A stretch of 64,000 bases of DNA from Isochrysis galbana (Eukaryota; Haptophyta; Isochrysidales; Isochrysidaceae), in assembly GCA_018136815.1 (NCBI GenBank), contig CM030934.1, forward strand, positions 5,897,087 to 5,961,086, read 5' to 3'. A model generated the notes under the pieces. The model made no database searches, had not been told where the DNA came from, and saw only the letters and a list, made by a program, of their open reading frames with translations. Position numbers and translations under genes: made by a program. This document shows, one piece after another, positions 51,534 through 61,771 of the stretch (within the stretch, counting starts at the first letter, position 1; each line of letters begins with the position of its first letter).

Positions 51534-53708
51534 ATGGCGCGCGTGCCGTCCGCGGTGAAGGAGGGCCGGCTGCTACTCGGCCCGTTTCTGAACGCGAAGA
51601 GCCGGTCGTGGCTGGCAAGGCATGGTGTGACTCACATTGTCAATGCGACACCCGACGCGCCCTGCCTCTACGAGCACGAGCGCAGCTATCTGCGGCTCAC
51701 GCTGACTGATGAGCCAAGCGCTCAGCTGGCTCCCCATCTCCCCCGCTTGCACGCCTTCATCCGACTTGCGCTCGCCCGGGGTGGCCGCGTGCTCATCCAC
51801 TGCCAATTGGGAAAGAGCCGCTCAGCCGCCCTCCTCGCCGCCTATCTGATGCGGGAGGAAGGCATGCCCCTCGCGCAAGCGATGGAATGCGTCCGTTCGC
51901 TGCGCGCCCATGCTGCACCCAACACTGGATTCCTCGCGCAGCTTAAGCAGCACGAGCGGTGCCTCGAGGCGAAGCGGAGGTCGAGCGCACTCAATGCTGT
52001 TCATAATGGGAGCTTTTTTGCCCGGTTCTGCTGGATGCTCGGCAGGGCGCCGGCGCCCATTCAGATGGCTTTCGTCCCTCCCGAGGTAGTTGCCGTCATA
52101 CGGGAAGCAGAGGAGGAAGAGGCGGCGGCTTCCGGCGCTATTCAGCTTGGAGAGTCGGGCGAAGGCCCTGGCAGCATCAGCGGCAGCTTTGCATTACAAG
52201 GCATGCGGCTTGCGGTGGATCATAGACTCCACCAGCAGCTGTGGAAGGAGGCCAACGCCGAATGGAAAGCGGAGCGACTGCATGTCGCCGAAGGCGCGTT
52301 GAATGTGCCGATACTGTCAGGCGGATTGCCAGACAGAGGGGATGGGGAGGCGGACGACTTGCTGGCCGATGAGCTCGGTCTCCCTGCGAGTCGTGCCATG
52401 GTCTTGTTGAGCGGTGGGCAGAGCTACACAGCTTGGAACGAGCGCAAGCGACGCATTTGTCACATCCTCGGATGTGTCATGCAACCGAACTGCGACAAAA
52501 GCTGCGCCCACATCACACTTGCGCCAGCCCTCATGACGTCGGCGCATAGGGCAAGCAACGTCCGCGGAGCCGCATCAACCAGCAGTAGCACTCGAGTAGA
52601 CCTTGGTGAAGTGGGTAATCCCAATAACATCATTATCGGGCACTACGCGCGAGGCGTGTTCGACTCGGTTGTCGGTTCTGAGCTACTCTTGACTGCGCTA
52701 GTTCTCCGCTCGTTCCCCAAAGCGCACGAGGCCTGGGCCCATCGGCGATGGGTTCTGGCCTTGCATCGACGTGCTGAGATGAGGTCTACGGGACCACTAC
52801 TCGTCCCCAGAAGCCACGAGATCGGGGGGCCGTGGGGTAGTGGGATGGCCACCTGTTGTTTGCCTAGGGTTAGCCTCGCTGCGATGATACACGAGCTGGG
52901 GCTTTCATTTATGGGCCTTGAGGGGAGAAAGTCAAATTACCATGCCGCACGCCATGCTACTCGTGCTATACGTGGCCACTGCGAAGCTTTGGGGACCCTC
53001 ACGGGCCGCGGCGCCGAAGCCGAGCCGCCTGGGGCACACTCGACAACCTCAATAATGACCGACCTGCTTCATGCCTCTGCGCATATCATGCGAGCAGAGG
53101 TACATCCTGTTGGTGCCGGTATCGAGGCGGGCAATCTCCAAACCGAGACCGCGGCGGCCCTCTCAAGGCTACTTGCCGGCCACTCAATTTTACGTTCCAC
53201 AGGTGACGCGTCCGTCCTATTCGTACGTAGAGCCATCGCCCGCGCCGCCACACATTGCTTGGCTTTGGCTACGAGCTCGATTGCCTCTGCAGCTGGCAAG
53301 GCGGCTGATGACGGCCCGATGACGCAGCCCCGCATACTCAGCCCCCTCAACAAATCTACGATACCTGGGATTCAAGGTGAAGTGAAATGGGCGCGCAGCC
53401 AGCTCGCCGTGACTCCGTGGCAAGATGCGTTGTGGGCGCATTTGCGTTTGATGTTGGTGGAAGTGGGCATCATGTGCGGTGGTGCTCGCATTGGCGACGA
53501 GGGTTGTCTCCACGGATGGATAAGCTACGAGCTATCTGCACATGGTCGCCACGATTGGGGTGTGGAGGAGGAGCTCGCGTGGTTACGCGCACTGCGGTCG
53601 TCTCGTGCTCTCGGGAGCTCTACACAAATGGCGGAGGCGACACGGCTTGGGCAACGGCACGAGCGATGGCTTCGAGAGTGTGCGCCAGGCCTTGCCATGC
53701 AGAGTTGA
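51534..53708 (+). CDS. dual-specificity phosphatase fused to prenyltransferase-alpha-type repeats
   Basis: One exon, 724 residues from ATG 51534. Residues about 8-145 are a DSP phosphatase: GPFLNAKSRSWLARHGVTHI, general-acid Asp in LTLTDEPSAQL (D59), and the signature VLIHCQLGKSRSAALLAAYL with Cys90 and Arg96, so it should be active on phospho-Tyr/Ser/Thr or other phosphate substrates. The rest carries PPTA-like repeats: SYTAWNERKRRICHILG (about 297-313), ELLLTALVLRSFPKAHEAWA then HRRWVL (382-408), and WARSQLAVTPWQDALWAHLR (619-640), as in PTAR1/Rab geranylgeranyltransferase alpha subunits. A long linker joins the two. The fusion is within one uninterrupted frame with no gap. The role may couple dephosphorylation to a prenylation or Rab-related complex (inference). 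Confidence 0.8.
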   Translation: MARVPSAVKEGRLLLGPFLNAKSRSWLARHGVTHIVNATPDAPCLYEHERSYLRLTLTDEPSAQLAPHLPRLHAFIRLALARGGRVLIHCQLGKSRSAALLAAYLMREEGMPLAQAMECVRSLRAHAAPNTGFLAQLKQHERCLEAKRRSSALNAVHNGSFFARFCWMLGRAPAPIQMAFVPPEVVAVIREAEEEEAAASGAIQLGESGEGPGSISGSFALQGMRLAVDHRLHQQLWKEANAEWKAERLHVAEGALNVPILSGGLPDRGDGEADDLLADELGLPASRAMVLLSGGQSYTAWNERKRRICHILGCVMQPNCDKSCAHITLAPALMTSAHRASNVRGAASTSSSTRVDLGEVGNPNNIIIGHYARGVFDSVVGSELLLTALVLRSFPKAHEAWAHRRWVLALHRRAEMRSTGPLLVPRSHEIGGPWGSGMATCCLPRVSLAAMIHELGLSFMGLEGRKSNYHAARHATRAIRGHCEALGTLTGRGAEAEPPGAHSTTSIMTDLLHASAHIMRAEVHPVGAGIEAGNLQTETAAALSRLLAGHSILRSTGDASVLFVRRAIARAATHCLALATSSIASAAGKAADDGPMTQPRILSPLNKSTIPGIQGEVKWARSQLAVTPWQDALWAHLRLMLVEVGIMCGGARIGDEGCLHGWISYELSAHGRHDWGVEEELAWLRALRSSRALGSSTQMAEATRLGQRHERWLRECAPGLAMQS

Positions 53709-55340
53709 GGAAGAGCGGTGGCCACCATCCACAAAGAAGGGAAGGAGGTGCGAGTGCCATGACCACGTTCCTGACTCGCTTCCATGCTTCCCCACGCCGG
53801 CACGGGCTAACGAATCCAAGAGCAAGCCGCCCTGGAGGCGCCGCGCGGGGCTGTGGTGGAGGAGTCTCTACGTTCCTCTCCTTGCAGGCTAGCTGACCCT
53901 GCGAGCCCGCAGCTTACTTTTCGGCCCTGTCTGCCTACGACTCTGCCATGCGCATGCCGTGAATACCCAGCGTGCTCGACGCAGCAGCAAGCGCGCATTC
54001 CGGGGCGTAGCTCGAACCTCTTCAGGAGTGTTTTGTAGTACGCCCTAGATGCCAAGCAGACCACTCTTTTGGAGCATTGATCGAACCTCTCCAGAGGTTC
54101 TTACTGGTAGCAATCGATGTCGACCCAACAAGTCCCATTGGAGGCCCAAGGCCTTGCGAAAAATCCATCGTTCGAGCCAAAGTCCAAAGTCGCTCTTTTT
54201 AAGTGTTAAGCAGCTAGTAGTAGCGGCCCCGGTCACTCACTCTTTTTACCACCATTGCTTGCCCACCTCCCTTGGGTGTCCAAGCGTGTCCAAAGATTCC
54301 CCAAGGTCCCCACTTGCCTGCCCCGGCATCTCCCCTCCCCCCCCCCCCTTCCGACAAACTCCCTCCCGTCCTCGGAGAAAATGATTTGTCAAAAATAATC
54401 AAACCTGAGGTTGCAGCCTCTCGGACAATGATCAGCGCCCTTGTACAAGAAGAATGGGAAACTCCGCTGGGCGCATCGACAATCACGGCCTCGGAACCGC
54501 CAATAAGTATGACGTGGACAAACAAGATCCCAAGCATGTAAATGTGATCGCCGGATGCAAAATGACCATCTTCTCCGAGGTCCGAGGCCGGCTTGAAAGG
54601 CGAAAGCGCTACTATCAACGGCCCGTCGATGATCAGCTCAGAAGACGTGCGATGGGGAAAAAAAACAGAAGTTTCTGGGCTACACACCTACTACATTGAC
54701 GGGATCCCCCTTCTCAGCCTACACCGCCCTCTATTTCCCTTTCCCCACCTCTTCCCCTGTAGGGCAGTGAACCAGTTAGAGTGTTAACCAATTAACACCC
54801 AAACACCCAAGGGTTTGGCACTACCACCATTATGATAGTGTTAGGGCCCGAGGCACTAACACTAACTGCCTATGTAGCCATGGTGCTTAAAGGTTTTAAC
54901 ATGGTGTTAATGGCTCCTTTGGCCGGAGCTGCGCAGTGTGCACGAGGGCGGCGTTTGAGGATGCGGTGTTGCGGTGCTGCCCCAACGGTCATTTTGCTTC
55001 GCGCCTGCGGCGCAAGATCAACAAAGCCAAAGCAAAGCCTAAAGCCATACATACATGGCATAAACATAAAAGGAAAAGTGATTCATTGTTCTTGCCTTGC
55101 TTGATCCATCTAAGACGCACAAGGCACAAGGCACACCCAACACTCAAGCCCCAAGCCTCGTTGTCGTTGTACCGCACACCGCGACCCTGACATCTTGACC
55201 TTCACCTTCACTCCCCGGCGTGCCCACGCTTACACTTACTTACAACTCACAATTAGCCGCGGCCAACAAGCAATGCTGGAGTGTGTCATCGGCCTGGGAC
55301 ACCTTGCCATCGTCATGCAGCTTCCCTGCCTTGCTGAACA
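53709..55340. other. intergenic, no gene supported
   Basis: Short ORFs only. AAACCTGAGGTTGCA(G/C)CCTCTCGG occurs at 54401-54423 and again near 57451-57474, part of a dispersed repeat. 54830-54890 has CACTAACACTAACTGCCTAT followed by GTAGCC, similar to 56497-56516. Confidence 0.35.
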
Positions 55341-55517
55341 TACTGACGGATCCGAGGTTACCACTGCCTCGGATGGGAACGGGGGGAACGGAAGGGAAGC
55401 GGCGAGAGGCGCGGCGGAAGTTGGGCAGTGGCCAATGACGGGCTGGACCACCTCCTCAGCAGAGAAAGGCGGGAGGACGGGCTTGGGCGAGGGCGAGCGC
55501 GACGACGGAGCGGACAT
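55236..55517 (-). CDS. gag-like retroelement ORF start, intact in copy 3
   Basis: A 93-codon ATG ORF reading MSAPSSRSPSPKPVLPPFSA, then EEVVQPVIGHCPTSAAPLAA. It is the unshifted version of the frame seen in copies 1 and 2. Similarity to copy 2 ends at about 55347 (GACGGATCCGAGG), so the C-terminal ~35 residues come from flanking DNA. No domain recognised; a disordered N-terminus of a gag-like protein is inferred from context. Confidence 0.4.
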   Translation of the reverse strand: MSAPSSRSPSPKPVLPPFSAEEVVQPVIGHCPTSAAPLAASLPFPPFPSEAVVTSDPSVCSARQGSCMTMARCPRPMTHSSIACWPRLIVSCK

Positions 55518-56192
55518 GGCTGGGCGGATCGGGATGGATAGGCTGGGGCTGAGGGATTGGAGAGGTTTGGTATTGATTGAGGTAGTGTTGAGAACGAGGG
55601 ACGAGAACGGGAACGAGAACGAGAACGAGAGCGACGAACGAAGAACGACAGACGACAGACGGCTAGGGGCCGATGGACCGACGAGATGACACTACACTCA
55701 CGTCAACACCCTCCACACTAACGTATCCCTATCACGGAACGCACAGGAACCCGCTGGCAGATCGAACAAGGAAGAGAATGCCGACAAGAGAGCGACGGGG
55801 CGACGGACGATCCGACGGGGCGACAGTTACGCACAGGAATAAGGAGGGAATCTTTCGAAAACCCTTAAGTGATTTGATGAAGACCGAAGTAAAATAGCGC
55901 CACGATATAATCCAACGGCCAACACCTGAGGGGGAATCAGGGTCACACATTGGGGCGGTTCCTTGCACCGGCGATACCTGATCGCGCGACTTAGCCTAAA
56001 ACGCAAGGAGCACGCAAGGAGGTAAGCCAGGTGAGGGGCAAGCAGGCGACAAAGGAGGCGATAAAGGAGGCGAGGGCAACAAGGGCGAATGGACGAATGT
56101 AGGACACTACGACGGTGACTCGTGGCTAGCCTGCAAGGAGGGAACATAGAAACGCAAACAACTTCTAAAACAAAAAGGTCGATCGCGGATGC
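55347..56192 (-). mobile_element. retroelement 5' region, copy 3
   Basis: Matches 38098-38947 nearly base for base, including CTCCTCAGCAGAGAAAGGCG and the leader with GGCGACGGACGATCCGACGG. It stops at GATGCGACAC (56186-56195), the same point where copy 2 diverges, which defines one element boundary. Confidence 0.8.
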
Positions 56193-56590
56193 GACACCCC
56201 CTTGCTAGAATCGAGCTTCCATGCGAGAGAGCAATGAATGAGCGAAACAAAACCACGCAAGGGAGGAGCAAAGACGAAACAGCTAAACGAAAGGCCATGG
56301 GCCGCGGCGCGTTGAAAAGCTAGGTCGATGGTACGGCAGAGAGCGTCGGGTCCCGCCGCTGAGAGGCGAGTCCGAGCTAGGTGATGTAGCATCTGTTCGG
56401 CTGCGCCTAGACCTTTTTTTAGTACGGCACCAAACTACCTGTTAACGTGTTAACAGTGTTAACATGTTAACATGCACCTGTTCCTCCACTAACACTATCT
56501 ACCTAGGTAGCTGTTGTCCATTACCACTATCTATCTATGTAGCTGTGATCCACTACCACCTTCAAACATGTTTGGTCTCGCCGGTGGGTG
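56193..56590. repeat. GTTAAC-rich spacer
   Basis: Four GTTAAC sites lie in about 30 bp (56440-56472: GTTAACGTGTTAACAGTG and TTAACATGTTAACATG). A degenerate pair CACTATCTACCTAGGTAGCT and CACTATCTATCTATGTAGCT follows. No gene. Confidence 0.5.
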
Positions 56591-56639
56591 TTCACAGCCT
56601 TATTCCCCTGCCCCCCTTCGACGTGCGATGGGAAGACGT

Positions 56640-57425
56640 CGACCTACAGGCTATCGGGTGGACTGACTTACCCGGTGCGCTCCTTGCACATCGAGTGTGA
56701 CCCGGACTCAGCAACGGCTAAACAAAAAGACAAATTACAAGCTGCAATAACGAAAGTATTCGCCACGGGGGGCGCAATCGTGGTCGGAGGCATTGTGATC
56801 GTAGTGTGTGTAATCATTTTCGTGTGGAAACTCCTGTCTCCTGTCTCCTGTCCAAGCGACCCACCGAAAAGAATCCAAAGTGATATGTCCAATCTCTTTT
56901 TTGTTGCACAAAAAGAAAGGTATACCATGTGGATATATTTGTACGATAAAAGAATGGCTACTATGAGGTGGAGCGACTGAAGAGAATGAGGGCTCCGATC
57001 TTTGGCATGTTTATATGTCATATGATCATCTCAATTACCTTGGCATCAATCATCATAATTGCATTCGGGGCGATGGGTGTTACAGGAGTCGGAGTTGGAG
57101 CTGGAGTGCTGGAGTGGGAGTCGCACTGACCCTGCTTCGTCTCTTCTTTGTATTGTGGAAAGTAAAGCTGTGGCTGTGGCGCTTTTCCAAAATAGACAAG
57201 ATGCGGCTCACCCCGGAAGCGGAAGAAAGGTTGAAAAAAGCCGAAAGCCGCGCGCAAATGCAAACAAACATGAACACTCCACGTCTGAAGGCGGAAAAGG
57301 CGGAGAATGAAATAAGGTGTAAGGTGAAGGCGGAAGAGGCGGTGGGGGTAGGCGTGTCGCCTCGTGATCCTGTACTTTTGTACTTTAATGAGGGGGTCGA
57401 ACTTATACCGTCCACATGGGGGTAG
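56640..57425 (+). pseudogene. possible decayed small membrane-protein ORFs
   Basis: Frame 56640-56980 encodes DSATAKQKDKLQAAITKVFA, then a 25-residue hydrophobic helix GGIVIVVCVIIFVW, and ends near 56980. A second frame reads MFICHMIISITLASIIII before a stop, and a third reads LFFVLWKVKLWLWRF then RLTPEAEERLKKAESRAQ. Adjacent hydrophobic and charged helices in three frames suggest one or two frameshifted membrane proteins, perhaps of mobile or viral origin, but nothing is recognised. Confidence 0.25.
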
Positions 57426-58173
57426 TGGGTAGTTGCCAAAAAAACAACCAAACCTGAGGTTGCACCCTCTCGGGCGGCAAGAGACATGCCCGTTTATGTT
57501 TTCCGCCACCCTTCGCGTCGCGGTGTTGAACTGTGAGTGCCTCTGTCCTCCGTCCCCTTCCCGGTGCTTCTTCTCCCAACCCTCCCCCCGCTCGGCCCCG
57601 CGCGATGATGGGGAAAATTCCGTTACCTGCAGCTCGTCTTTCGTGCTCACCGATGAGCCGTCCTTCGGTCTCTACTTCGCTTTTACTAAAGTAGATCTAG
57701 GATCCTCATCCCCACAACTTCTTCTCGACGCGAATGGATCGACTATCCGCACCGCGACTTCTCATCGATTAGGCTGTTTGAACTACGTAACTTTGGTCGA
57801 TCTGCGGCTCTCTCCTGAGAGTACCACCGCTCTCGCCCCTGGTCCGGCCGCGCCACCGTCTCGTCCGTTCTCTTTTCTCATCGCGAAGAAACGAGAAGGG
57901 CCCGGAGAGAGACGGGGCCGAGGACTTCCCCCCCCCCCCTCCCCCGCCCGCGGCCCAACCTCGTCATTTCCAACGTAACGCACCCGCGTACGTTAATCTC
58001 CGCCATGAGCCCGCCGCGGCCTCCCCCCGCCCCCGCCCCCCCCGCCCCCGCCCCCCGCCGCTCCACAAAACGCACGCCTGCACGCCATCCCGCGTCCCCC
58101 CCCCCGCCGTTTCTCACGACTCCTCTTCTCCTCTCTAACGTTTCCACTCAACCCCCCGCTGCCGTCAGGGACG
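57426..58173. other. leader and spacer of the MLLE gene
   Basis: Pyrimidine-rich and CCCC-rich DNA. A 181-codon frame (57433-57978) lacks an ATG start and any motif. It probably contains the promoter and 5' leader of the 58174 gene. Confidence 0.35.
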
Positions 58174-58911
58174 ATGGCGCGCCCCTCCTCCAAGAAGGAG
58201 CCCACTTTGTCCCCCAACGAGACGCGGGGCGCGAAGCGGTCTGCGGCGGCTCACGCGCGCCCGCCCGCCCCCAAGCGACCTCCTGCCTCGACCGCCGCCC
58301 CGCACGGCGCCGCAGCCTTTCTAAACTCCCGTCCCTCCCCCGGAGCGCTCCCCGCTCCTCCCGCAAAGTTCTTCCAGCCAAGGAAACCGCCCAAGCTCGG
58401 CTCTGTGGTGGGCGGGGAGGAGCGGGAGAAGTCGGGGTCGATCGGCACATACACGTCGCCCGCCCTCCGACACCTTCACGGCACGCTCATTCACGCGCGA
58501 CTCGCACCGACGCTGCCACTCCTTGCGGCAAAGATCACTGGGATGCTGCTCGAGCTCGAGCCAGCAGAGGTCTCATCGCTGCTGAGCGACCAGAAGCGGT
58601 TCGCAGAATACGTGGACGACGCGCTCGACGTGTTGCGCGCCGCCTCCGACGAGCGCGCCCTTGAGGTACCCATGGGCTTCGGAGCGGACGCTGTGGTGCC
58701 TGTGAAGAAGGCTCAGCCGCAGGAGCTGGATTCTCGTCCAAAGCTTTCCGTCGCCGTGCCCAACGCCTCCGAGGACGGGACTATGGACTCGAGCCTCACG
58801 CCCTCCCTCGCACAGATTGGTCTGAGAATGTCACCCCGCTGTAGCAAGAATCCGTACTCAACTTTCAATCTCCTTGCTGGCCGAGGCCCGGTCGCCGTTG
58901 CTGGCCGCTAG
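58174..58911 (+). CDS. stand-alone PABC/MLLE-domain protein
   Basis: A 245-residue single-exon protein from ATG 58174. The first ~85 residues are basic, Pro/Ala-rich and probably disordered. Residues about 98-157 form an MLLE (PABP C-terminal) domain: LIHARLAPTLPLLAAKITGM, then LLELEPAEVSSLL and RFAEYVDDALDVLRAA. The KITGMLLE core (120-127) is the family hallmark and binds PAM2 peptides in translation and mRNA-decay factors. There are no RRM domains, so this is not a poly(A)-binding protein; it may act as a PAM2-binding adaptor (inference). The C-terminal ~85 residues include SLAQIGLRMSPRCSKNPYST, not recognised. The family otherwise occurs in PABP and HECT ligases such as UBR5. Confidence 0.8.
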   Translation: MARPSSKKEPTLSPNETRGAKRSAAAHARPPAPKRPPASTAAPHGAAAFLNSRPSPGALPAPPAKFFQPRKPPKLGSVVGGEEREKSGSIGTYTSPALRHLHGTLIHARLAPTLPLLAAKITGMLLELEPAEVSSLLSDQKRFAEYVDDALDVLRAASDERALEVPMGFGADAVVPVKKAQPQELDSRPKLSVAVPNASEDGTMDSSLTPSLAQIGLRMSPRCSKNPYSTFNLLAGRGPVAVAGR

Positions 58912-60126
58912 GGATGAGGGTAATCTGCATCAACGCTAAGCAAAGCCTGCGCGCAAAAACACACATCGAGGAAAACACGCATTGAGAAACGGGAAGAGGG
59001 AGAGAGAGGCTGAACACGGGGCCTGTCCGCATGCACTAGCATGGGACGCGTCGCCTGACGCTGAGCTCTTAATTTTCAACGAGCGAAGTGCCCCATCGTG
59101 AGCAAAGTGGTTCGGCGGTGCATCGCCGAAAATTGGAAGGCGGCGCACTGCTTGTAGATTGCTGCATGTAAAGCCATGTTTGATCGACGAGCCGAGCCCG
59201 ATCGAACAGCCTGTGGTTTGAGCCGGTTGGCCTAGGTCCTCTCGGACTGGACACACTGTTTGGCAAAAATCGTCATCGGATTTGATGGTGCAAGCAGACA
59301 ACTTCCTAAGAGAAGACAACGTTTGAAGAAAGTACTAATATGAGAATCATTCAAGTGGTTACTGCTGGCCGTTGATTCGTAGATAGCGTCACCGCAGTCG
59401 ATGTTTGACTGACAGAGACACAAGGTTTGATCAAAAGACGAGGGAATCGGCGGCGACCTTCAATTGCAGGTTCACGTCTTTTCTGCTCTACAGAGGAAAT
59501 CCCACGGATATGGACATTCCGTCTGCTGCCACCATTAGGTGGGGCCCAAGTAGTTGGGGCCAAAGGAATTCAAAGATGATCTTTCGCTCTGGTCATGTTC
59601 TACGACATCGAGCATGGCCATAATCTTCACAGGCAGGGTGCAGAAAGTCAAGTCATGGACGCAGGCGACTGTCAAGACACATTCGACAGACGCAAGTCCA
59701 ACGGTGTTACGAGCGGACTTTGCATGGGCCCAATTTGGGACTTAGACCAATGCGGAGACCATGAGACAGTTTAACTACACGAGACGTCGAAGATTGGCAA
59801 GCGGTACGAGGCATTGTGCGGAGTGTCGTGCGGAGTGTCGTTGATACTCGCGGCCGGCGACCATCATTTGCCGCCCCTCAAGCCCCTGTGCCAGCTTCAT
59901 TTGGTTGGGATACTCCAGACCAGACCTAAGCCTCACAAGGCCTGCTGGCAAGAGAGGAGCTACCATGCTGCTGCTAGTTAACGCAACTTGGATGTGGGAA
60001 GGTAGCAACAGCAATTGTGTGCGTATGCAGTTTGGGCTTTATCTCGGTCGCCTTGTGAACTTAGAACTTAGCGTGCACCAGTTGGTTGTTGGGGGCATGA
60101 CCTTCAAGTACACTCTCCAATATAAA
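58912..60126. other. intergenic, no gene supported
   Basis: AT/GC-balanced DNA with short ORFs on both strands, none with a motif or clear start. No repeat shared with other parts of the window was seen. Confidence 0.35.
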
Positions 60127-60812
60127 ATATAAATAACGGAGCGTTAGTACTACTACTCCCACTAGCCCGGTAATATCACGACAAGCCTCAGCGCACTTGC
60201 CCGTACGCCTTGACGCGCGCTTATGCCACAGACACATACACCTAGCTGCACCTTCCCTCCCGGCGCTCTGGCGCCCCGTGTCTTACTTCTACCTAAACGG
60301 GGCAAGAAGACACGTTGGCACCGGAGGGGAGACATGCCGCTCCCCCCTCCCCTCCCTCTTTTCTCTTCCTCCTCTCTTCCCTGCAGCACGGGATGGGCCC
60401 ATGGCGCGCGCCTGCGACCCCCCTTAGGTTCCCAGGTGGCCTGCAGGGGGCCTGGGAGCACGCAGCTCAGGGGGCAGGCGAGGTTGGGGCATGGCCCTGG
60501 CCCCTCCTGCCTCTCCCTGGCTGGCTCTCGCGCCCCTTCCGGTCGACTGGAGCTGGCTGGGGGCTCCTGATAAGGGGGGCCCAGGGGGAGGAGGGGTTGG
60601 TCAGAGCGACAGGCTGGCTAGCACTAGCACGCGGGCCCGGGCGTGCGATCTGTGCCCGACTCCATGGGAGAGTCTGGGCAGTCTGGATGGATCCCCCCTG
60701 CGCTGCCATTTGGCAGCGCAGGGGGGTGGATGGTTCTCGCCCCCCATTAGGGGAGTCGAGAGGGTGGGTGGGGGCGCGAGGCCCCCCTCCATGGCGACCA
60801 ATCATAAGATTA
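60127..60812 (-). mobile_element. SINE-like element, long version, inverted copy
   Basis: The reverse complement follows the element at 11768-13520: AATCTTATGATTGGTCGCCA then TGG at the start, the CTGGGCCCCCTTATCAGGA and CCAGCCAGCTCCAGTCGACC middle, and AACGTGTCTTCTTGCCCCGT at the distal end. It lacks the nested MITE and so shows the uninterrupted state. It also contains a local inverted repeat around 60700-60725 (CTGCGCTGCCATTTGGCAGC). Confidence 0.65.
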
Positions 60813-61771
60813 GTGTGTTTGGCCGCGACACCGCGACCGCCCGCTAAGGAGGGGGTCGGGGAGGGTAAAAACTGGACCTCAGGTTGTGCACCTTCTTTCG
60901 CGGAGAACCTCATAAATATGTCGTCGTCGTCTACGAAAGGCTTGTCGCCGCTGTATAGCCAACTATAGTAGCGGCAGGGCTCCCTCCGAATGACTCTATT
61001 CGACGTGCAACGACCCGATCAACGTCGTGGACTCGGCGATTCCATATCATGCGTGACAAAAAGAGAAGTTGCTATGTTGGCAATAACCCAATGATTGATA
61101 CGCCCCAAACCCCGCAGGACATCGATATAGAGCGTTCGAGATTAAGAGGCAATATATTATAGCAGAATGGCGACAGTTAGTGGACAACATTAAGCAATAA
61201 GTAGGGCTTCGAATACAAAAAGCCTTTGGAAAAGGCAGAGCACGTATTGCATCACAGCCGCCAACAAAGCCCAACCTAGGGGAGGACAGGACTATTATGG
61301 ATGGATATCGTGGATGTACAATCCATAGTGCATCTAGCGGCGATGGCAATCTGCCTCGCACGAGCCGCGGTGGTTGCCTCATGGGCACCACTGCGATAAG
61401 GACACATGCTGCCGACTGGTCTCCCAGCACTCGTGCTCTCTCAAGCAATGGAACAGCAGGTATAGTTGTCAGCCAGCCTCTTGCGCCAGCGGTCAACGGT
61501 CGGGGGGCACGTCACTTAGTCTATCCGTCAAGGCAAAGCCGTCTTTGCGCTCCGGCTGCCGCAGAACAACCGAGGAACATTCGAGGTAAGAGAAGATCCC
61601 ACAGCAAAACAGTCGTGTCCAACTAGCAAAACCAGCCAACGCGTAGATGGAACGACGTGCTGAAGGACGACGCATGAATTGACAGACGCCTTAATTCACC
61701 TACATTACCATCGGCTTCAGCGTGCTCAACCGCTGCGCGACCAACACGTAAGCATCGGTATGCTCCTCGCA
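60813..61771. other. intergenic; weak Cys-rich plus-strand frame
   Basis: At 61374-61510 a frame reads GHHCDKDTCCRLVSQHSCSL, then SRYSCQPASC, with CC and spaced Cys, but there is no ATG and a stop lies just upstream. Nothing else supported. Confidence 0.3.
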
